Shown here: one piece after another, positions 47,864 to 57,064 of the stretch
Layout of the letters: each line of letters opens with the position of its first letter
How positions within the stretch are numbered: the stretch's first letter is position 1
Assembly (NCBI GenBank): GCA_016125225.1
Contig: WGME01000012.1
Span: 1 to 64,000 of the forward strand
Reading direction: 5' to 3'
Source: a bacterium
GTDB taxonomy: Bacteria > Planctomycetota > Planctomycetia > Planctomycetales > Planctomycetaceae
Length of the DNA stretch: 64,000 nucleotides
Notes under the pieces: model-generated
Databases searched by the model: none
Seen by the model: the letters and a program-made list of their open reading frames with translations, nothing else
Told to the model about the DNA's origin: nothing
Translations under genes and position numbers: made by a program

Positions 47864-47938
47864 CCATTTAGCCCCCCATAGCTCGCAATGGGGGGCCGTG
47901 GAATTGCCCCCGGTTGCTCGCAACCGGGGGCTAAATGG
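47864..47938. repeat. Compound palindromic repeat (TTTAGCCC/GGGCTAAA family), copy 2
   Basis: Outer 13-bp arms CCATTTAGCCCCC (47864-47876) and GGGGGCTAAATGG (47926-47938) are perfect complements. Inside: CCCCCCAT/ATGGGGGG (47872-47879 with 47888-47895), and GCCCCCGGTTG/CAACCGGGGGC with a CTCG loop (47906-47931). The GTTGCTCGCAAC core is shared with copy 1 at 34801. It lies in the divergent region between the PaiB-like gene and ribD. Confidence 0.92.
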
Positions 47939-48037
47939 TTGGTTAGCGCGATCATGCGTCTTTAACCAGACAATAACAGGGCTTCACAGGTTTCTGCTAA
48001 GATGACGTTGGACACAGCATAATCCCACAGGTTCCTT

Positions 48038-49144
48038 ATGTCGCGACGATACACTTCAGAAACCGATGTGATGCGGCATGCATTGTCGTTGGGGGCCCTC
48101 GGCATCGGTCACGTCGAACCCAATCCGCCAGTCGGAGCGGTGATCGTCGACGAAGAACTGCGGGAACTCGGCAGCGGCTATCACCAGCACTACGGCGGCC
48201 CGCATGCTGAAGTTTATGCGTTGGCAGCAGCAGGGGAATCTGCACGCGGCGGCACACTGTTTTGCACGCTCGAGCCCTGCTGTCACTTCGGGAAAACACC
48301 GCCGTGCAGCCGGGCGGTGATCGCCGCCGGGATCAAACGCGTCGTCATCGCCATGGCAGATCCGGCGCCGCATGTGGACGGCGGGGGCATCGCCGAACTC
48401 AAAGCGGCAGGCATTTCCGTTGAGGTCGGATTGCTGGAACCCGAAGCCCGGCAAATGACTGCCCCGTTCGTGCAGTTGATGACGCGGCAACGACCGTGGG
48501 TGCATGCCAAATGGGCGATGACTCTAGATGGCAAGATCGCGAGCCGTACGGGACATTCGCAGTGGATTTCGAATTCGCAATCGCGGGCAGTAGTGCATCA
48601 ACTGCGCGGGAGAATGGATGCGATTGTCGTCGGCATCGGAACAGCGCTTGCTGACGATCCACAGTTGACCGCACGACCGGCGGGAGTGCGGGTCGCTACG
48701 CGGGTTGTTATCGATTCGCAAGCCCGTTTGCCGTTGTCGTCGCAATTGGTACAGACGGCAGCAGACATTCCCGTTATCTGCGTGACCTCGACGGCGGCCT
48801 CCGCCGAGCGGATGGAGTGCCTGCGGGCTGCGGGGGTCGAGGTGTTGCAGTGTGCCCCCGATGAAACGGGGCGGCCACTGGTGGGGGAATGGCTGACAGA
48901 ACTAGGGCAGAGAAAAATGACCCACGTGCTGGTGGAAGGAGGCGGCACCCTGATCGGCAGTCTCTTCGATGCCCAGGCGATTGATGAAGTCCATGCGTTC
49001 ATCGCACCGAAATTGTTAGGCGGAGCGCAGGCGACGACAGCCATTCAGGGGCTGGGACTGGAATCCGTTCCGGAAGCGGGTCTGCGCGTGCTGGAGACAC
49101 AGGTGCTGGATGGCGACATTTATGTCCACGGCCGGACGCGATAG
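48038..49144 (+). CDS. ribD: Bifunctional riboflavin biosynthesis protein RibD
   Basis: 368 residues. The N-terminal deaminase carries the zinc motif HAEVYAL (His56, Glu58) with Cys81 and Cys90 in EPCCHFGKTPPC, deaminating the pyrimidine. The C-terminal reductase (WAMTLDGKIASRTGHSQWISN, then THVLVEGGGTLIGSL and EVHAFIAPKLLGG) reduces the ribosyl group with NADPH. It carries out steps two and three of riboflavin synthesis in the cytoplasm. It is monocistronic here, with no other rib gene adjacent. A modest AGG box precedes the ATG. Confidence 0.95.
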   Translation: MSRRYTSETDVMRHALSLGALGIGHVEPNPPVGAVIVDEELRELGSGYHQHYGGPHAEVYALAAAGESARGGTLFCTLEPCCHFGKTPPCSRAVIAAGIKRVVIAMADPAPHVDGGGIAELKAAGISVEVGLLEPEARQMTAPFVQLMTRQRPWVHAKWAMTLDGKIASRTGHSQWISNSQSRAVVHQLRGRMDAIVVGIGTALADDPQLTARPAGVRVATRVVIDSQARLPLSSQLVQTAADIPVICVTSTAASAERMECLRAAGVEVLQCAPDETGRPLVGEWLTELGQRKMTHVLVEGGGTLIGSLFDAQAIDEVHAFIAPKLLGGAQATTAIQGLGLESVPEAGLRVLETQVLDGDIYVHGRTR

Positions 49145-49177
49145 CCGGGCTTTTGCCGGGTCAGTTGTGCTGATCGC

Positions 49178-50761
49178 TTATTGACGGGGTGCTGCCGCTT
49201 CGGTCGCCGCCGCGGCTTGTTCTTCGGCACGAGTCAGCTTCATCCACTCGCCATACTGCTGATCGAGATCCAGAAACGGGGTATCGGTCAGCACTTCCAA
49301 CGACTGAGGAAACTCGCGCTTGCGGGCATTGGCGCTGTAGAGCTCCGTGAGATGGGTGACGAGGGCATCGCGATAACGGCCATTGTCGTACTGCATGAAG
49401 AAGTGGGCCATGCCTGCCGCCTGCGTGTAATTCTGCACGAGATGCGGTGCCCGTTGAAATTCCTGACTACCGAGTGCGGTCAGTTCATCCATGGGGACGT
49501 AGTACATCTTGTCGAGATAGTTCATGCGAGCCCCGGCGAAGCGGATGTGCCGCGGATCGCCGACCGAAAACTCGCCGTCATACCGGCGGAATGATTCCAT
49601 ATAACACGCGATGCCTTCAATCAGCCAGAAGTTGGCCTTGTCGGCGATCGGCCGGTTCTGGACATGGCTTTCATAAAACAGCTGATGTGTCGCTTCGTGG
49701 AAGAGCGTATCTTCCGGGGCCCCTTGCGGATCGAAGTAGAAGTGAATGGTGCGGTCACCCGTGAGATAGATGCCATTCGTCTGCCGGATGGCCGGGAATA
49801 ACGGCTCCAGCCGGGAGATGTATTCGTCTTTTGTGCGATAGTAATGGACCAGATACTGCTTGGCGTTGCGGTTATTCATCCGCGCGTTGCCATTGAAGAT
49901 CTGCTGGAGTTGTTCGGGGTCGTTGAAGAACCCGGCGAAGGTCTGGTGGAAGAACACATAGAAGTCTTCCAGAGCCCGGCCTAATTCCACGCCCCGTTCC
50001 AGACTGTAATTGGTGCGAATGAGGTAATGGTCGGTCTGAATGACCCAGGCATGATCGAAATCTTGGCGGATGACGGCTTCTTTTTCGGCCGAGATCCATT
50101 TGCCATCGAGATACCGCTCACCGGCGACGTAGCGGTCGACATGATTCTTCGGTAACCAGCCGAAGTCATCGTGCCATTCCAACCCTTTCACAAGCATACT
50201 CTTGGCGAAGGGCGTGACCCATTCGCCGCGGTATTTCACATAGCCGAGTAAACCCCGGGCAAGTTCGTGGTCGGGATCATGAATCGAGAGCTCGCGGACC
50301 AGGTCGTAGGCGTACCCGGGGTAGCCGTTGTGGAGTGCCCGCCGAGACAGCGCATACAACTCGCGGGCGTATGTCTCTCGTTGACGCCGCAGTTCCACAC
50401 GCAGGTTTCGTTCTGCATCCGGCATGTCGAAGGGAATGTCCGGCTGCATTTGCCGCGGCAACGAACCGACGAAGATGCGGGTGTTATCGGGCGGCTGCAT
50501 CAACGGGGTGATGGACTCGGCGAGATCCGTCAGTCCGGCATCGAGGGAATCCCCTCGAAGGCGACGCAGTTTTTCGAAGTATGCGGCATGCACGTCTGTG
50601 TAATTCGACTGCAGCAGCCGTAACGCCTCAGGGTTGCGGGGGCGGACCTGAGCTGTAGATGTGATTGGTCCCGCCACACACATCCAGCCTACCAGCAGCG
50701 CCCAGCAATGCGGCCAGAGAATTCTCGAGTGCTGTCTGCCCACCATCCGGCCGATCCCCAT
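49178..50761 (-). CDS. DUF1570 family HExxH metalloprotease-like protein
   Basis: 527 residues from the ATG at 50761, with an N-terminal hydrophobic signal (WPHCWALLVGWMCVAGPITSTAQ); the longer frame from 50899 adds 46 unlikely residues. The zinc motif HEATH is at about residue 355 within DTLFHEATHQLFYES, preceded by GIYLTGDRTIHFYF, the DUF1570 pattern. A downstream Glu (LIEGIACYMES) completes the gluzincin-like layout. It is likely exported. It is downstream of a second HExxH gene, 82 bp apart on the same strand, so the two are probably one transcript. Confidence 0.85.
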   Translation of the reverse strand: MGIGRMVGRQHSRILWPHCWALLVGWMCVAGPITSTAQVRPRNPEALRLLQSNYTDVHAAYFEKLRRLRGDSLDAGLTDLAESITPLMQPPDNTRIFVGSLPRQMQPDIPFDMPDAERNLRVELRRQRETYARELYALSRRALHNGYPGYAYDLVRELSIHDPDHELARGLLGYVKYRGEWVTPFAKSMLVKGLEWHDDFGWLPKNHVDRYVAGERYLDGKWISAEKEAVIRQDFDHAWVIQTDHYLIRTNYSLERGVELGRALEDFYVFFHQTFAGFFNDPEQLQQIFNGNARMNNRNAKQYLVHYYRTKDEYISRLEPLFPAIRQTNGIYLTGDRTIHFYFDPQGAPEDTLFHEATHQLFYESHVQNRPIADKANFWLIEGIACYMESFRRYDGEFSVGDPRHIRFAGARMNYLDKMYYVPMDELTALGSQEFQRAPHLVQNYTQAAGMAHFFMQYDNGRYRDALVTHLTELYSANARKREFPQSLEVLTDTPFLDLDQQYGEWMKLTRAEEQAAAATEAAAPRQ

Positions 50762-50843
50762 GCGAAAACAGTTCCCACCATTGTAGGGGAGCGGCGGAGG
50801 GGTGACTAGACGAGTCAACCTGGCGAGGGCTGCAGATGTAACC

Positions 50844-51887
50844 TCAGCGGGGACTGAAAGATGGGTCAAATTCCCGCGTCCGGGTTGTCGTGACAACATG
50901 CACCGGAACCGTCAGTTGGCGCCGGGGCTGCCGCGTCGGTTGGGGTTCAAAACCGGTGGCGACCGGTTGTTCGAGACCTTCACGGATTGTTGCCGACTCT
51001 GTTCTCGGCAACGGATGGGGAACCGACGCCGGGGGAAATGCGTTCGCGAGTCCTAACTCGATCGAAGGCAGGGATTCCGACTGTCCACGGATGACGGGTG
51101 ACTGGCTGCGAGGCATGTGATGCGACAAGGCGAGCATGGCTCCATCGGGCGAGTTCAGATCGGGACTCCCCGCGAGAATCCATTGATCAAGGTCGTGTTC
51201 GAGATCGTCGATGCTTTTGTATCCATAAAATTGATCCAGGGCGGGAGCCCAGCCCGATTTCAGTGCCATGCCCAGAAACTGCAGGTACACCTGCTTATTG
51301 CGGAGTTGAATCAGGAAATCGGCCAGTGAGTAACCCTCGGCATACAACGTGAGAACCTGTTGTGTTTCCGAGGGATATTCACGCATGGGGAGCAGCTGCT
51401 GCAACGGGATTTTTCGCGTGGTACGCAGCACCTGCTCATGAATCTTCCGCAATCGCATCCGTTCCGAGTCATGTTCAATCAGCGAAGCGGCCCCTTCATC
51501 GGCCCAGCGAGGTAACGGTCTACGGAAGTAGCAGGCGAAGATGGTGTGATTGACTTCATGCGGTAACACCGAATCGAGAATTCGCTCGGCGGTTCCCTGC
51601 ACGTTCATCTTCCAACCGTAAACTTCGCCACGGTCGAAATTGAAAGAGGTGGCACCACCCGCTCCGTAATCTCCCACTTTGACGAAGATCGGGCACGGGC
51701 GGTCCCAGCGGGGCATTTCCCGACCCAGCCAGACGTGGGCGAGTTCGCGGCGGTAGTGTTCCGCGGCTTCGCCAACCTGCTGGGCAAATTCCTGCGTGGG
51801 GGCTGTCACCACGAAGTTTTCGGTACGAAAATTCGCACCGGGGACGGTCGTCGCGAGGACGAGCAGACAGGCGTGCAAAGCATCCAT
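50844..51887 (-). CDS. HExxH metallopeptidase-like protein (gluzincin/MA-like)
   Basis: 347 residues with a signal peptide (MDALHACLLVLATTVPGA). The zinc motif is HEVNH at residues 110-114 within SVLPHEVNHTIFACYF; the third ligand is probably the Glu in WADEGAASLIEHD. The first 80 residues (FVVTAPTQEFAQQVGEAAEHYRRELAHVWLG) are like DUF1570/peptidase MA openings. The C-terminal ~110 residues are proline-rich and low in structure. It is the first gene of the pair with the DUF1570 gene at 49178. Substrate unknown. Confidence 0.78.
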   Translation of the reverse strand: MDALHACLLVLATTVPGANFRTENFVVTAPTQEFAQQVGEAAEHYRRELAHVWLGREMPRWDRPCPIFVKVGDYGAGGATSFNFDRGEVYGWKMNVQGTAERILDSVLPHEVNHTIFACYFRRPLPRWADEGAASLIEHDSERMRLRKIHEQVLRTTRKIPLQQLLPMREYPSETQQVLTLYAEGYSLADFLIQLRNKQVYLQFLGMALKSGWAPALDQFYGYKSIDDLEHDLDQWILAGSPDLNSPDGAMLALSHHMPRSQSPVIRGQSESLPSIELGLANAFPPASVPHPLPRTESATIREGLEQPVATGFEPQPTRQPRRQLTVPVHVVTTTRTREFDPSFSPR

Positions 51888-52301
51888 GCGGCACGTACTT
51901 CAGCTAGAGATCAATGCGACCAGGCGTCCTGCCTTGTCGGCGAAACGATGCAATCAGCAAAACTCACACCATCGGCAATTATTGCCGGATCACAAAATCA
52001 GAGTATCGAACTAAGTGATTTTGAATCAAGTTGTTGCGGCCAGATTCATGGTTGGCCCGTTACCCGGTTGTGGACGCTGATGCGTTGTAGGTCTTACAAC
52101 TTCAGTCCCAATTTTGCCCTCGTTAGGACGTGCAGGTTCCGAATTGCAGGAGTGTTTGCACCGACAGTCGTGCTCGGAACATGTGGTTGCGAGAGACCGA
52201 GACCCAGCACAAACTGCCGTCTTATTCTCCCCTTCCGATTCCTGAACGCCCGATAGCAAGCGTTGAAAGTGAAATGATATTGCGATTGGGAGTCGACGAC
52301 C
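51888..52301. other. Divergent gap with a perfect 15-bp palindrome, no gene
   Basis: 414 bp between the minus-strand metalloprotease start and the plus-strand small protein start. It contains the palindrome at 51973-51987 and a ribosome binding site (GGGAG at about 52288-52292) before the TTG start of the small protein. No RNA gene or supported ORF was recognised. Confidence 0.4.
51973..51987. promoter_or_regulatory. Candidate operator: 15-bp perfect palindrome
   Basis: CGGCAATTATTGCCG reads the same on both strands apart from the central base, located 86 bp upstream of the HExxH pair start and 315 bp upstream of the small protein. Dyad symmetry in a divergent promoter region suggests a regulator site; no specific regulator can be named. 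Confidence 0.3.
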
Positions 52302-52778
52302 TTGCCTCACGCACACCTCATCGTGCAGCACGCTTTGAAACAGGTCGACCTGATGGTCGGCCAGCGCGGACAGCGTGATCCTCGGCCTGCCTGGCTGGCC
52401 GATTTCGTACAGCACGCCGCAGACTGGTTTGCACCATTGTCTGGCGTCGGCCGTGTCGGCTATGAATGCGAACCAACCGAGCAGGGTTGGGAAGCTCGGC
52501 TGTATCTCGGCTCCACCGAGATGGTCGGTGGAAAAGACGACGGTCAGTGGAAGCCGCAGAGCTTCGAATTGAACCTGCTCGGCTTACGCGACTGCTTCAC
52601 CACGCTCGATGAGTTCCGGTGGAACGTCGCCGCGGGCGAAACGGGCGGGTCTTTTATCACCATCCGTGGCACGGTCGGCGAGCACGACTTGTGTCTGAAA
52701 GCCTATTCCCGGGCACCACACCGCGCGGGACCAGCCCTGCGGCAGTTCCACGATGGCCGCGTGCAGCCGATTGATTGA
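52302..52778 (+). CDS. Small protein of unknown function, paralogue of the one at 42709
   Basis: 158 residues from a TTG at 52302 with GGGAG nine bases upstream; an internal ATG at 52353 is the alternative. It shares motif order and spacing with the 42709 protein (WLADF, STEMVGGKDDG, FELNLLGL, SFITIRGTVGEH, AP...R.H). This copy has about 20 extra N-terminal residues (HLIVQHALKQVDLMVGQRG). No signal or membrane segments; function unknown. It is 90 bp upstream of the aminotransferase gene on the same strand. Confidence 0.75.
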   Translation: MPHAHLIVQHALKQVDLMVGQRGQRDPRPAWLADFVQHAADWFAPLSGVGRVGYECEPTEQGWEARLYLGSTEMVGGKDDGQWKPQSFELNLLGLRDCFTTLDEFRWNVAAGETGGSFITIRGTVGEHDLCLKAYSRAPHRAGPALRQFHDGRVQPID

Positions 52779-52868
52779 TGTGAGGGACAGTGGACGCGCA
52801 GGTTGGTCATGCCGTAGGCTGCAGCAAAATTCCAGCCTGAAACATTCCGACCACGCGCGAGTCCCAGC

Positions 52869-54053
52869 ATGTCCGCATCGATTCCTCCCGCCATCTGTCC
52901 GCCGCGTCGTATCCTCATGGGCCCCGGTCCGAGTGATATCCCGGCCCGTGTGCTCGCTGCCTTGGGGGCACCGACTGTCGGTCACCTTGATCCCTATTTC
53001 CTAAAGGTGATGGATGAACTGCAGGCCATGCTGCGGCAGGTGTTTCGCACGCAGAATTCGCTCACTTTGGCGGTGAGTGGCACCGGCAGCGCGGGGATGG
53101 AAACTGTCGTCGATAACCTGATCGAACCCGGCGACCGCATGGTCGTCTGCGTGAACGGTGTCTTCGGCGGTCGCATGGCCGATGTCGCCCGCCGTGCTGG
53201 TGCGGAAGTGACGGTCCTCGAACGTCCCTATGGCGAGGTCTTCGATCCCGCGGTAATCGAGACCGCCCTCAAGTCACATCAGCCCAAAGTTCTCGGGATT
53301 GTGAATGCGGAGACTTCGACTGGAGCCCATCAGTCGGTTGAAGAGATTGCGAAACTGTGTCATCAGCACAGTGCCTTGATCGCCGTCGATTGCGTGACCT
53401 CACTCGGCGGAATGCCGGTCGAAGTCGATGCCTGGGGACTCGATGCGGTTTACAGCGGCACGCAAAAATGCCTCAGTTGCCCGCCGGGATTGGCCCCCGT
53501 CACCTTCAGTTCACGTGCGGTCGAAGCCCTGGATCGCCGCACCAAAAAGGTGCAAAGCTGGTATCTCGATATGCAGATGGTGAAGGATTACTGGGGCGGC
53601 AGCCGGGCGTATCATCACACGGCCCCGATCAACATGAACTTCGCCCTGCACGAGGCCCTGCGGCAAGTGCTGGAAGAGGGGCTGGAAGCCCGGTTTGCCC
53701 GGCATCAACAGAATCATCTGGCTCTCAAAGCCGGAGCCGAGGCGATGGGATTGAGCTACGCCGGTGTCGACGGGCATCGGTTGCCGATGCTCAATGCCAT
53801 TCAGATTCCCGATGGCTTGGACGATGTCATTGCCCGCAAGCAGTTGCTCAACGACTATGGCATCGAAATCGGTGGCGGATTGGGGCCCTGGAAAGGCAAA
53901 GTCTGGCGCGTCGGCTTGATGGGCACGGCATCGTCCGCAGCGAATGTGCTGCTGTTCCTCGCGGCCCTGGAAAACTGCCTGATCTCGCAAGGAAAACAGG
54001 TCCCGGCTGGTGCTGGAGTGGCCGCCGCGAATGCCGTCTATCGGCAAAATTAA
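52869..54053 (+). CDS. Class V aminotransferase (alanine-glyoxylate type)
   Basis: 394 residues of the PLP-dependent class V family. Characteristic features: N-terminal [70 protein letters not shown], the PLP lysine Lys200 in [13 protein letters not shown], and a C-terminal [22 protein letters not shown]. The substrate pair is most likely alanine/serine and glyoxylate; the family also contains phosphonate and serine-pyruvate transaminases. It may be co-transcribed with the small gene upstream. It is convergent with the BON-like gene. Confidence 0.93.
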   Translation: MSASIPPAICPPRRILMGPGPSDIPARVLAALGAPTVGHLDPYFLKVMDELQAMLRQVFRTQNSLTLAVSGTGSAGMETVVDNLIEPGDRMVVCVNGVFGGRMADVARRAGAEVTVLERPYGEVFDPAVIETALKSHQPKVLGIVNAETSTGAHQSVEEIAKLCHQHSALIAVDCVTSLGGMPVEVDAWGLDAVYSGTQKCLSCPPGLAPVTFSSRAVEALDRRTKKVQSWYLDMQMVKDYWGGSRAYHHTAPINMNFALHEALRQVLEEGLEARFARHQQNHLALKAGAEAMGLSYAGVDGHRLPMLNAIQIPDGLDDVIARKQLLNDYGIEIGGGLGPWKGKVWRVGLMGTASSAANVLLFLAALENCLISQGKQVPAGAGVAAANAVYRQN

Positions 54054-54072
54054 GGCGGCTTGTCCGAGGAGG

Positions 54073-54315
54073 TTAATCCTGCCGGACGACCTGCAGATCG
54101 TTCCGCACGCGGAGTTGGGTAGGCAGGTCGCGAAACGCTTCTTGTGCCAACTGTTTGTGATAGTAGCTGGCGACTCGACCGGTGAGGATGATTTCCCCTG
54201 CGGCCGATTGCATGGCCATAACCTGGCGGCTCCACCAGTCGCGATGCCGGGCGAGAATGGGCGTCAGCAGATCGGCCGTTTCGTGAGGCGGATCGACAAT
54301 ATACCGGAGCGACAT
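54073..54315 (-). CDS. Short BON-like domain protein
   Basis: 80 residues from the ATG at 54315. The C-terminal half AAGEIILTGRVASYYHKQLAQEAFRDLPTQLRVRNDLQVV follows the BON pattern (beta-Gly-beta then helix then beta), here split into short segments. BON modules are small lipid- or membrane-associated domains, but isolated ones have no assigned role. A longer frame reaching 54528 includes low-quality sequence and is not preferred. It is convergent with the aminotransferase. Confidence 0.65.
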   Translation of the reverse strand: MSLRYIVDPPHETADLLTPILARHRDWWSRQVMAMQSAAGEIILTGRVASYYHKQLAQEAFRDLPTQLRVRNDLQVVRQD

Positions 54316-54662
54316 AATAGCATCCGCTGGGGCAGGCGAAGGCAATCGAGCAGATCGACGATCGCAGCACTCAACTGGCGATCGGCTCTGCCAGTACCCT
54401 AGTTCGAAACTCGCTTTCGGGTTGAGGGATTCCTCAATTTTTTTCTGCGCAAAACTTGTGATGGGCAGACTTTGCCGATCGAGACAATCAATCGTGTGTC
54501 GGCAATTCTTGCCGCGGTCTTGACCCAATTTTCAGATTCACCTACAAACCGCCCGCTCGCTGACACCCGGGGGCCTGAAACGGTGTCGGAAGCACGTTCA
54601 CTCCCAAACCTGTCTGACAATCATTCGACGTTCGATCCACGTCTCAACGTAGGAAGAGGCCC
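54316..54662. other. Intergenic region before the YTV-like gene
   Basis: 347 bp between divergent genes. Most of it is featureless; the GGAAGAGG at about 54651-54658 is the ribosome binding site for the YTV-like gene. No RNA gene or repeat was recognised. Confidence 0.4.
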
Positions 54663-55901
54663 ATGCTTCGTTTCCTGAAAGCTGCGGCGTCCACAACGGC
54701 CGCCCTCACGGTTCTGAGTGCCGGACCTGTTTCGGCACAACTGTTCGGTCGCTGGAACAACAACAGCGACTGCGGCTGCAACGCCCCTGTGGCTCCGGCG
54801 ATGATGTCGGCCGCATACACGGCACCCACTGTCACTGCCTGCACGGCTTGTGCTCCGGTGGTCCAGCAGACCGCCTGTGTGCCGTTGCAACCGGTCATGC
54901 AAACGGTCTATCGCCAGGTGCCTGTGACGGAATATCAACCCGTCAAGGAAATGGCCAAAAAGCAGGTGTTTGAAACCAAGTATGTCGATCAGGCGGTGAC
55001 CGAATACCGTCCGATCACCGAAACCAAAGTGGTCGATGTTCCCACGGTCTCGTATCAGAACGTGACAGAAAATCAGGTTCAGTACCGGAACACTGGTTAC
55101 TGGCGGACACGCACCGATTGTGTGAATAAGGCCGCTCCTTGCCAGGTTGATTCCCGCCCCGGTTTTGCCGGTTGGATGAACCGCACCAGTTATGAACTGA
55201 CTTCGGCCTTCACGCCGAATACTCGCTCGACCCGCGAATATGTGCCTCAGATGATGGCCTGCAACGTGGCTTCCACACGGCAGGTGGCAGTGCAGGGCAG
55301 CCGGCAGGTCTCTTATAACGTGACCCGCATGGAACCCTATCAGACCACGCGTCGCGTGGCCGTGAGTGAACCTCGCTGGGTCGATACTGAAATCACGGTT
55401 ATGAAGCCCTATACCGTGGTGAAGACCATGGCCGTGGGGACGCAAGTCACCTTCGCTCCGCTGGGTGCGGGAACCACCGCGACCGCCTTGGGACCGGTGC
55501 CTGACCCGAACATGAATCGCCGGGCCGATGCCCTCGACAAGTCGGACCCCTCACGCGTGAATGATCGCACCAAGGGGGCCATTGACGGACAGCCGATTCT
55601 GCGTGAACGGATTGCCCCGACCAATGAACCGGAAATCGTCGATCCGCGCCGGTTGCTCACCGACACGGAGATGACCGATTCACCTTACTTCGCAGCAGAC
55701 TTCGTGGATCTCGGCCGGTCAACACCGTTGCCCTATCCGTCGAAGTTGACCACGATCACTGCCGCCAAGCCCGTCTCGGCTCCCACGTTCCAGGCTCCCG
55801 GTGCTGCCCGTGCAGCTCAGTGGGTGGCCCGGACCCCGAAATCTCCCTCACTGGCCCCCGTGACGTCTGCGCTTTCCGTCGCTGACACGGACCAGCCGTA
55901 A
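54663..55901 (+). CDS. Secreted YTV-like repeat protein
   Basis: 412 residues with signal peptide (MLRFLKAAASTTAALTVLSAGPVSA). A short Cys-rich segment follows (DCGCNAP, TACTACAP). Residues about 75-260 are built of repeated tyrosine/threonine/valine strands of the kind RQVPVTEYQPVKEM, KYVDQAVTEYRPITET and RMEPYQTTRRVAVSEP, matching the planctomycete YTV repeats found in large surface proteins. The last third is Pro/Thr-rich. It is probably an extracellular or cell-surface structural protein. A strong GGAAGAGG precedes the start and a strong terminator follows, so it is monocistronic. Confidence 0.8.
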   Translation: MLRFLKAAASTTAALTVLSAGPVSAQLFGRWNNNSDCGCNAPVAPAMMSAAYTAPTVTACTACAPVVQQTACVPLQPVMQTVYRQVPVTEYQPVKEMAKKQVFETKYVDQAVTEYRPITETKVVDVPTVSYQNVTENQVQYRNTGYWRTRTDCVNKAAPCQVDSRPGFAGWMNRTSYELTSAFTPNTRSTREYVPQMMACNVASTRQVAVQGSRQVSYNVTRMEPYQTTRRVAVSEPRWVDTEITVMKPYTVVKTMAVGTQVTFAPLGAGTTATALGPVPDPNMNRRADALDKSDPSRVNDRTKGAIDGQPILRERIAPTNEPEIVDPRRLLTDTEMTDSPYFAADFVDLGRSTPLPYPSKLTTITAAKPVSAPTFQAPGAARAAQWVARTPKSPSLAPVTSALSVADTDQP

Positions 55902-55960
55902 CGCTCCCAGGCGTACCTTTCTGTTCGATGTTTCCCGCGTGAAAACGCGCTCAACCTCGC

Positions 55961-55991
55961 GGCCCCGGTTTCATACCGGGGCCCTTTTTAT
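55961..55991 (+). terminator. Rho-independent terminator after the YTV-like gene
   Basis: A 9-bp perfect stem GGCCCCGGT/ACCGGGGCC (55961-55969 with 55975-55983), 5-base loop, followed by CTTTTTATT. It lies 60 bp after the stop codon. Confidence 0.9.
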
Positions 55992-56017
55992 TGGCAGCGC
56001 TCGACGTCGTCTCGCGG

Positions 56018-56659
56018 CTAACGGCGACCGCGGGTCGGCCGGTAGCCATACTCGATGGCGAACCAGTTGGCGAATTGCTCGCGCTTGTGCGGGTTCGTGT
56101 TGCGGGTGTCGACCACATGCCCGATTTCATGAATCAGCACGTTGTTCAAATAGAAGTCCCGCAAGGTCTCGGCCGTCCAGGTGAGATGCCACTGCGAACC
56201 GACCTGGGCCCACTCGCCGCCATACATTCGGGCTTCAATGATCTGCTCGGGGCGGGGTGGTCTTAGATACCGTTCGACCAAGGACTCTTCGATGGGATAG
56301 AGATAAACATTCTCGCCCCATTGCATGCCGTACCGCGGGAACAACGCCTTCTTGCGAGTCATCCGGCTGAGCTGCACCACTTCCACCTGAGCGACAATCT
56401 CCTCCGGCAATTCCGCGAGTCGCGCCCGCACCTCATCGGCTGTGACCGCATGCACATAACCATGGCCCGGTGATTGAACCACCAAACGTGTCGCCGTGTT
56501 TTCCTGCGGCTCGTGCCAGTCTTCGGGAGCGGAAAAATACGAGGAGCCGTCCAGCACGCCCCGTTGACGGAACGCCGCCGCTGGTCGGACAGAACGCGGA
56601 TTTCGTCCGGTAATCGATCCAGGAACCGAGCGGTGATGTGTTGGTGGACGCGTACCCAT
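56018..56659 (-). CDS. HExxH metalloprotease-like protein
   Basis: 213 residues. The zinc motif HEIGH is at residues 177-181 (NVLIHEIGHVVDTRN), with the rest of the active-site helix; the third ligand may be the Glu in EQFANWFAIEYG. The preceding region (VYLYPIEESLVERYL, MYGGEWAQVGSQWHLTW) is beta-rich. No signal peptide is visible; the N terminus is Pro/Arg-rich and uncertain, so the true start may be inside it. Its 3' end faces the YTV-like gene's terminator. No named family is recognised beyond the zincin motif. Confidence 0.65.
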   Translation of the reverse strand: MGTRPPTHHRSVPGSITGRNPRSVRPAAAFRQRGVLDGSSYFSAPEDWHEPQENTATRLVVQSPGHGYVHAVTADEVRARLAELPEEIVAQVEVVQLSRMTRKKALFPRYGMQWGENVYLYPIEESLVERYLRPPRPEQIIEARMYGGEWAQVGSQWHLTWTAETLRDFYLNNVLIHEIGHVVDTRNTNPHKREQFANWFAIEYGYRPTRGRR

Positions 56660-57064
56660 GTTGGCCGGGACGTCGGCGACGTCATCCTTTCAGTGCAGCG
56701 AGAAATCCGATCGTCAGAGACTAATGTGACCACGTCACTCAGACACATCCATCCTAGGATCGTGTCGAAACAGGTGGCAAGTGTACACCCTAAGTCGCTG
56801 TCGGTGGGGGACTTCGGAACAGGGGAGCCGGTTTCCAGTCAGACCCTCCTCCACTCTTACGGGTTCGTTTCCCCGAGCGCTGGTGACGGAAAGCGAGCAG
56901 TAACCTAGAGATAGCGGGCAGGGGCAAATTCCGGTGCCGAGGGCCACAGGAAATCGCCCACCGTTGCTTGTACAGATAAAAAAATAAAGCCTTATCTGGT
57001 AAGGCTTTATGGAGTCGCCTGTGGGCGAGTTTGACGGTTGTAGCGATTGTGGCAGACCACGGCC
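56660..57064. other. Intergenic region containing the kinase terminator
   Basis: 405 bp between two minus-strand genes. Its right part (56975-57010) is the kinase gene's terminator; the rest must hold the promoter of the 56018 gene. No RNA gene was recognised. Confidence 0.4.
56975..57010 (-). terminator. Rho-independent terminator after the kinase gene
   Basis: An 11-bp perfect stem ATAAAGCCTTA/TAAGGCTTTAT (56984-56994 with 57000-57010) with a 5-base loop, followed on the minus strand by a run of seven T. Confidence 0.92.

Noticed and set aside
52852-54076. Long frames running in other phases of the aminotransferase gene
   Set aside because: They are shadows of a clear class V aminotransferase reading frame.
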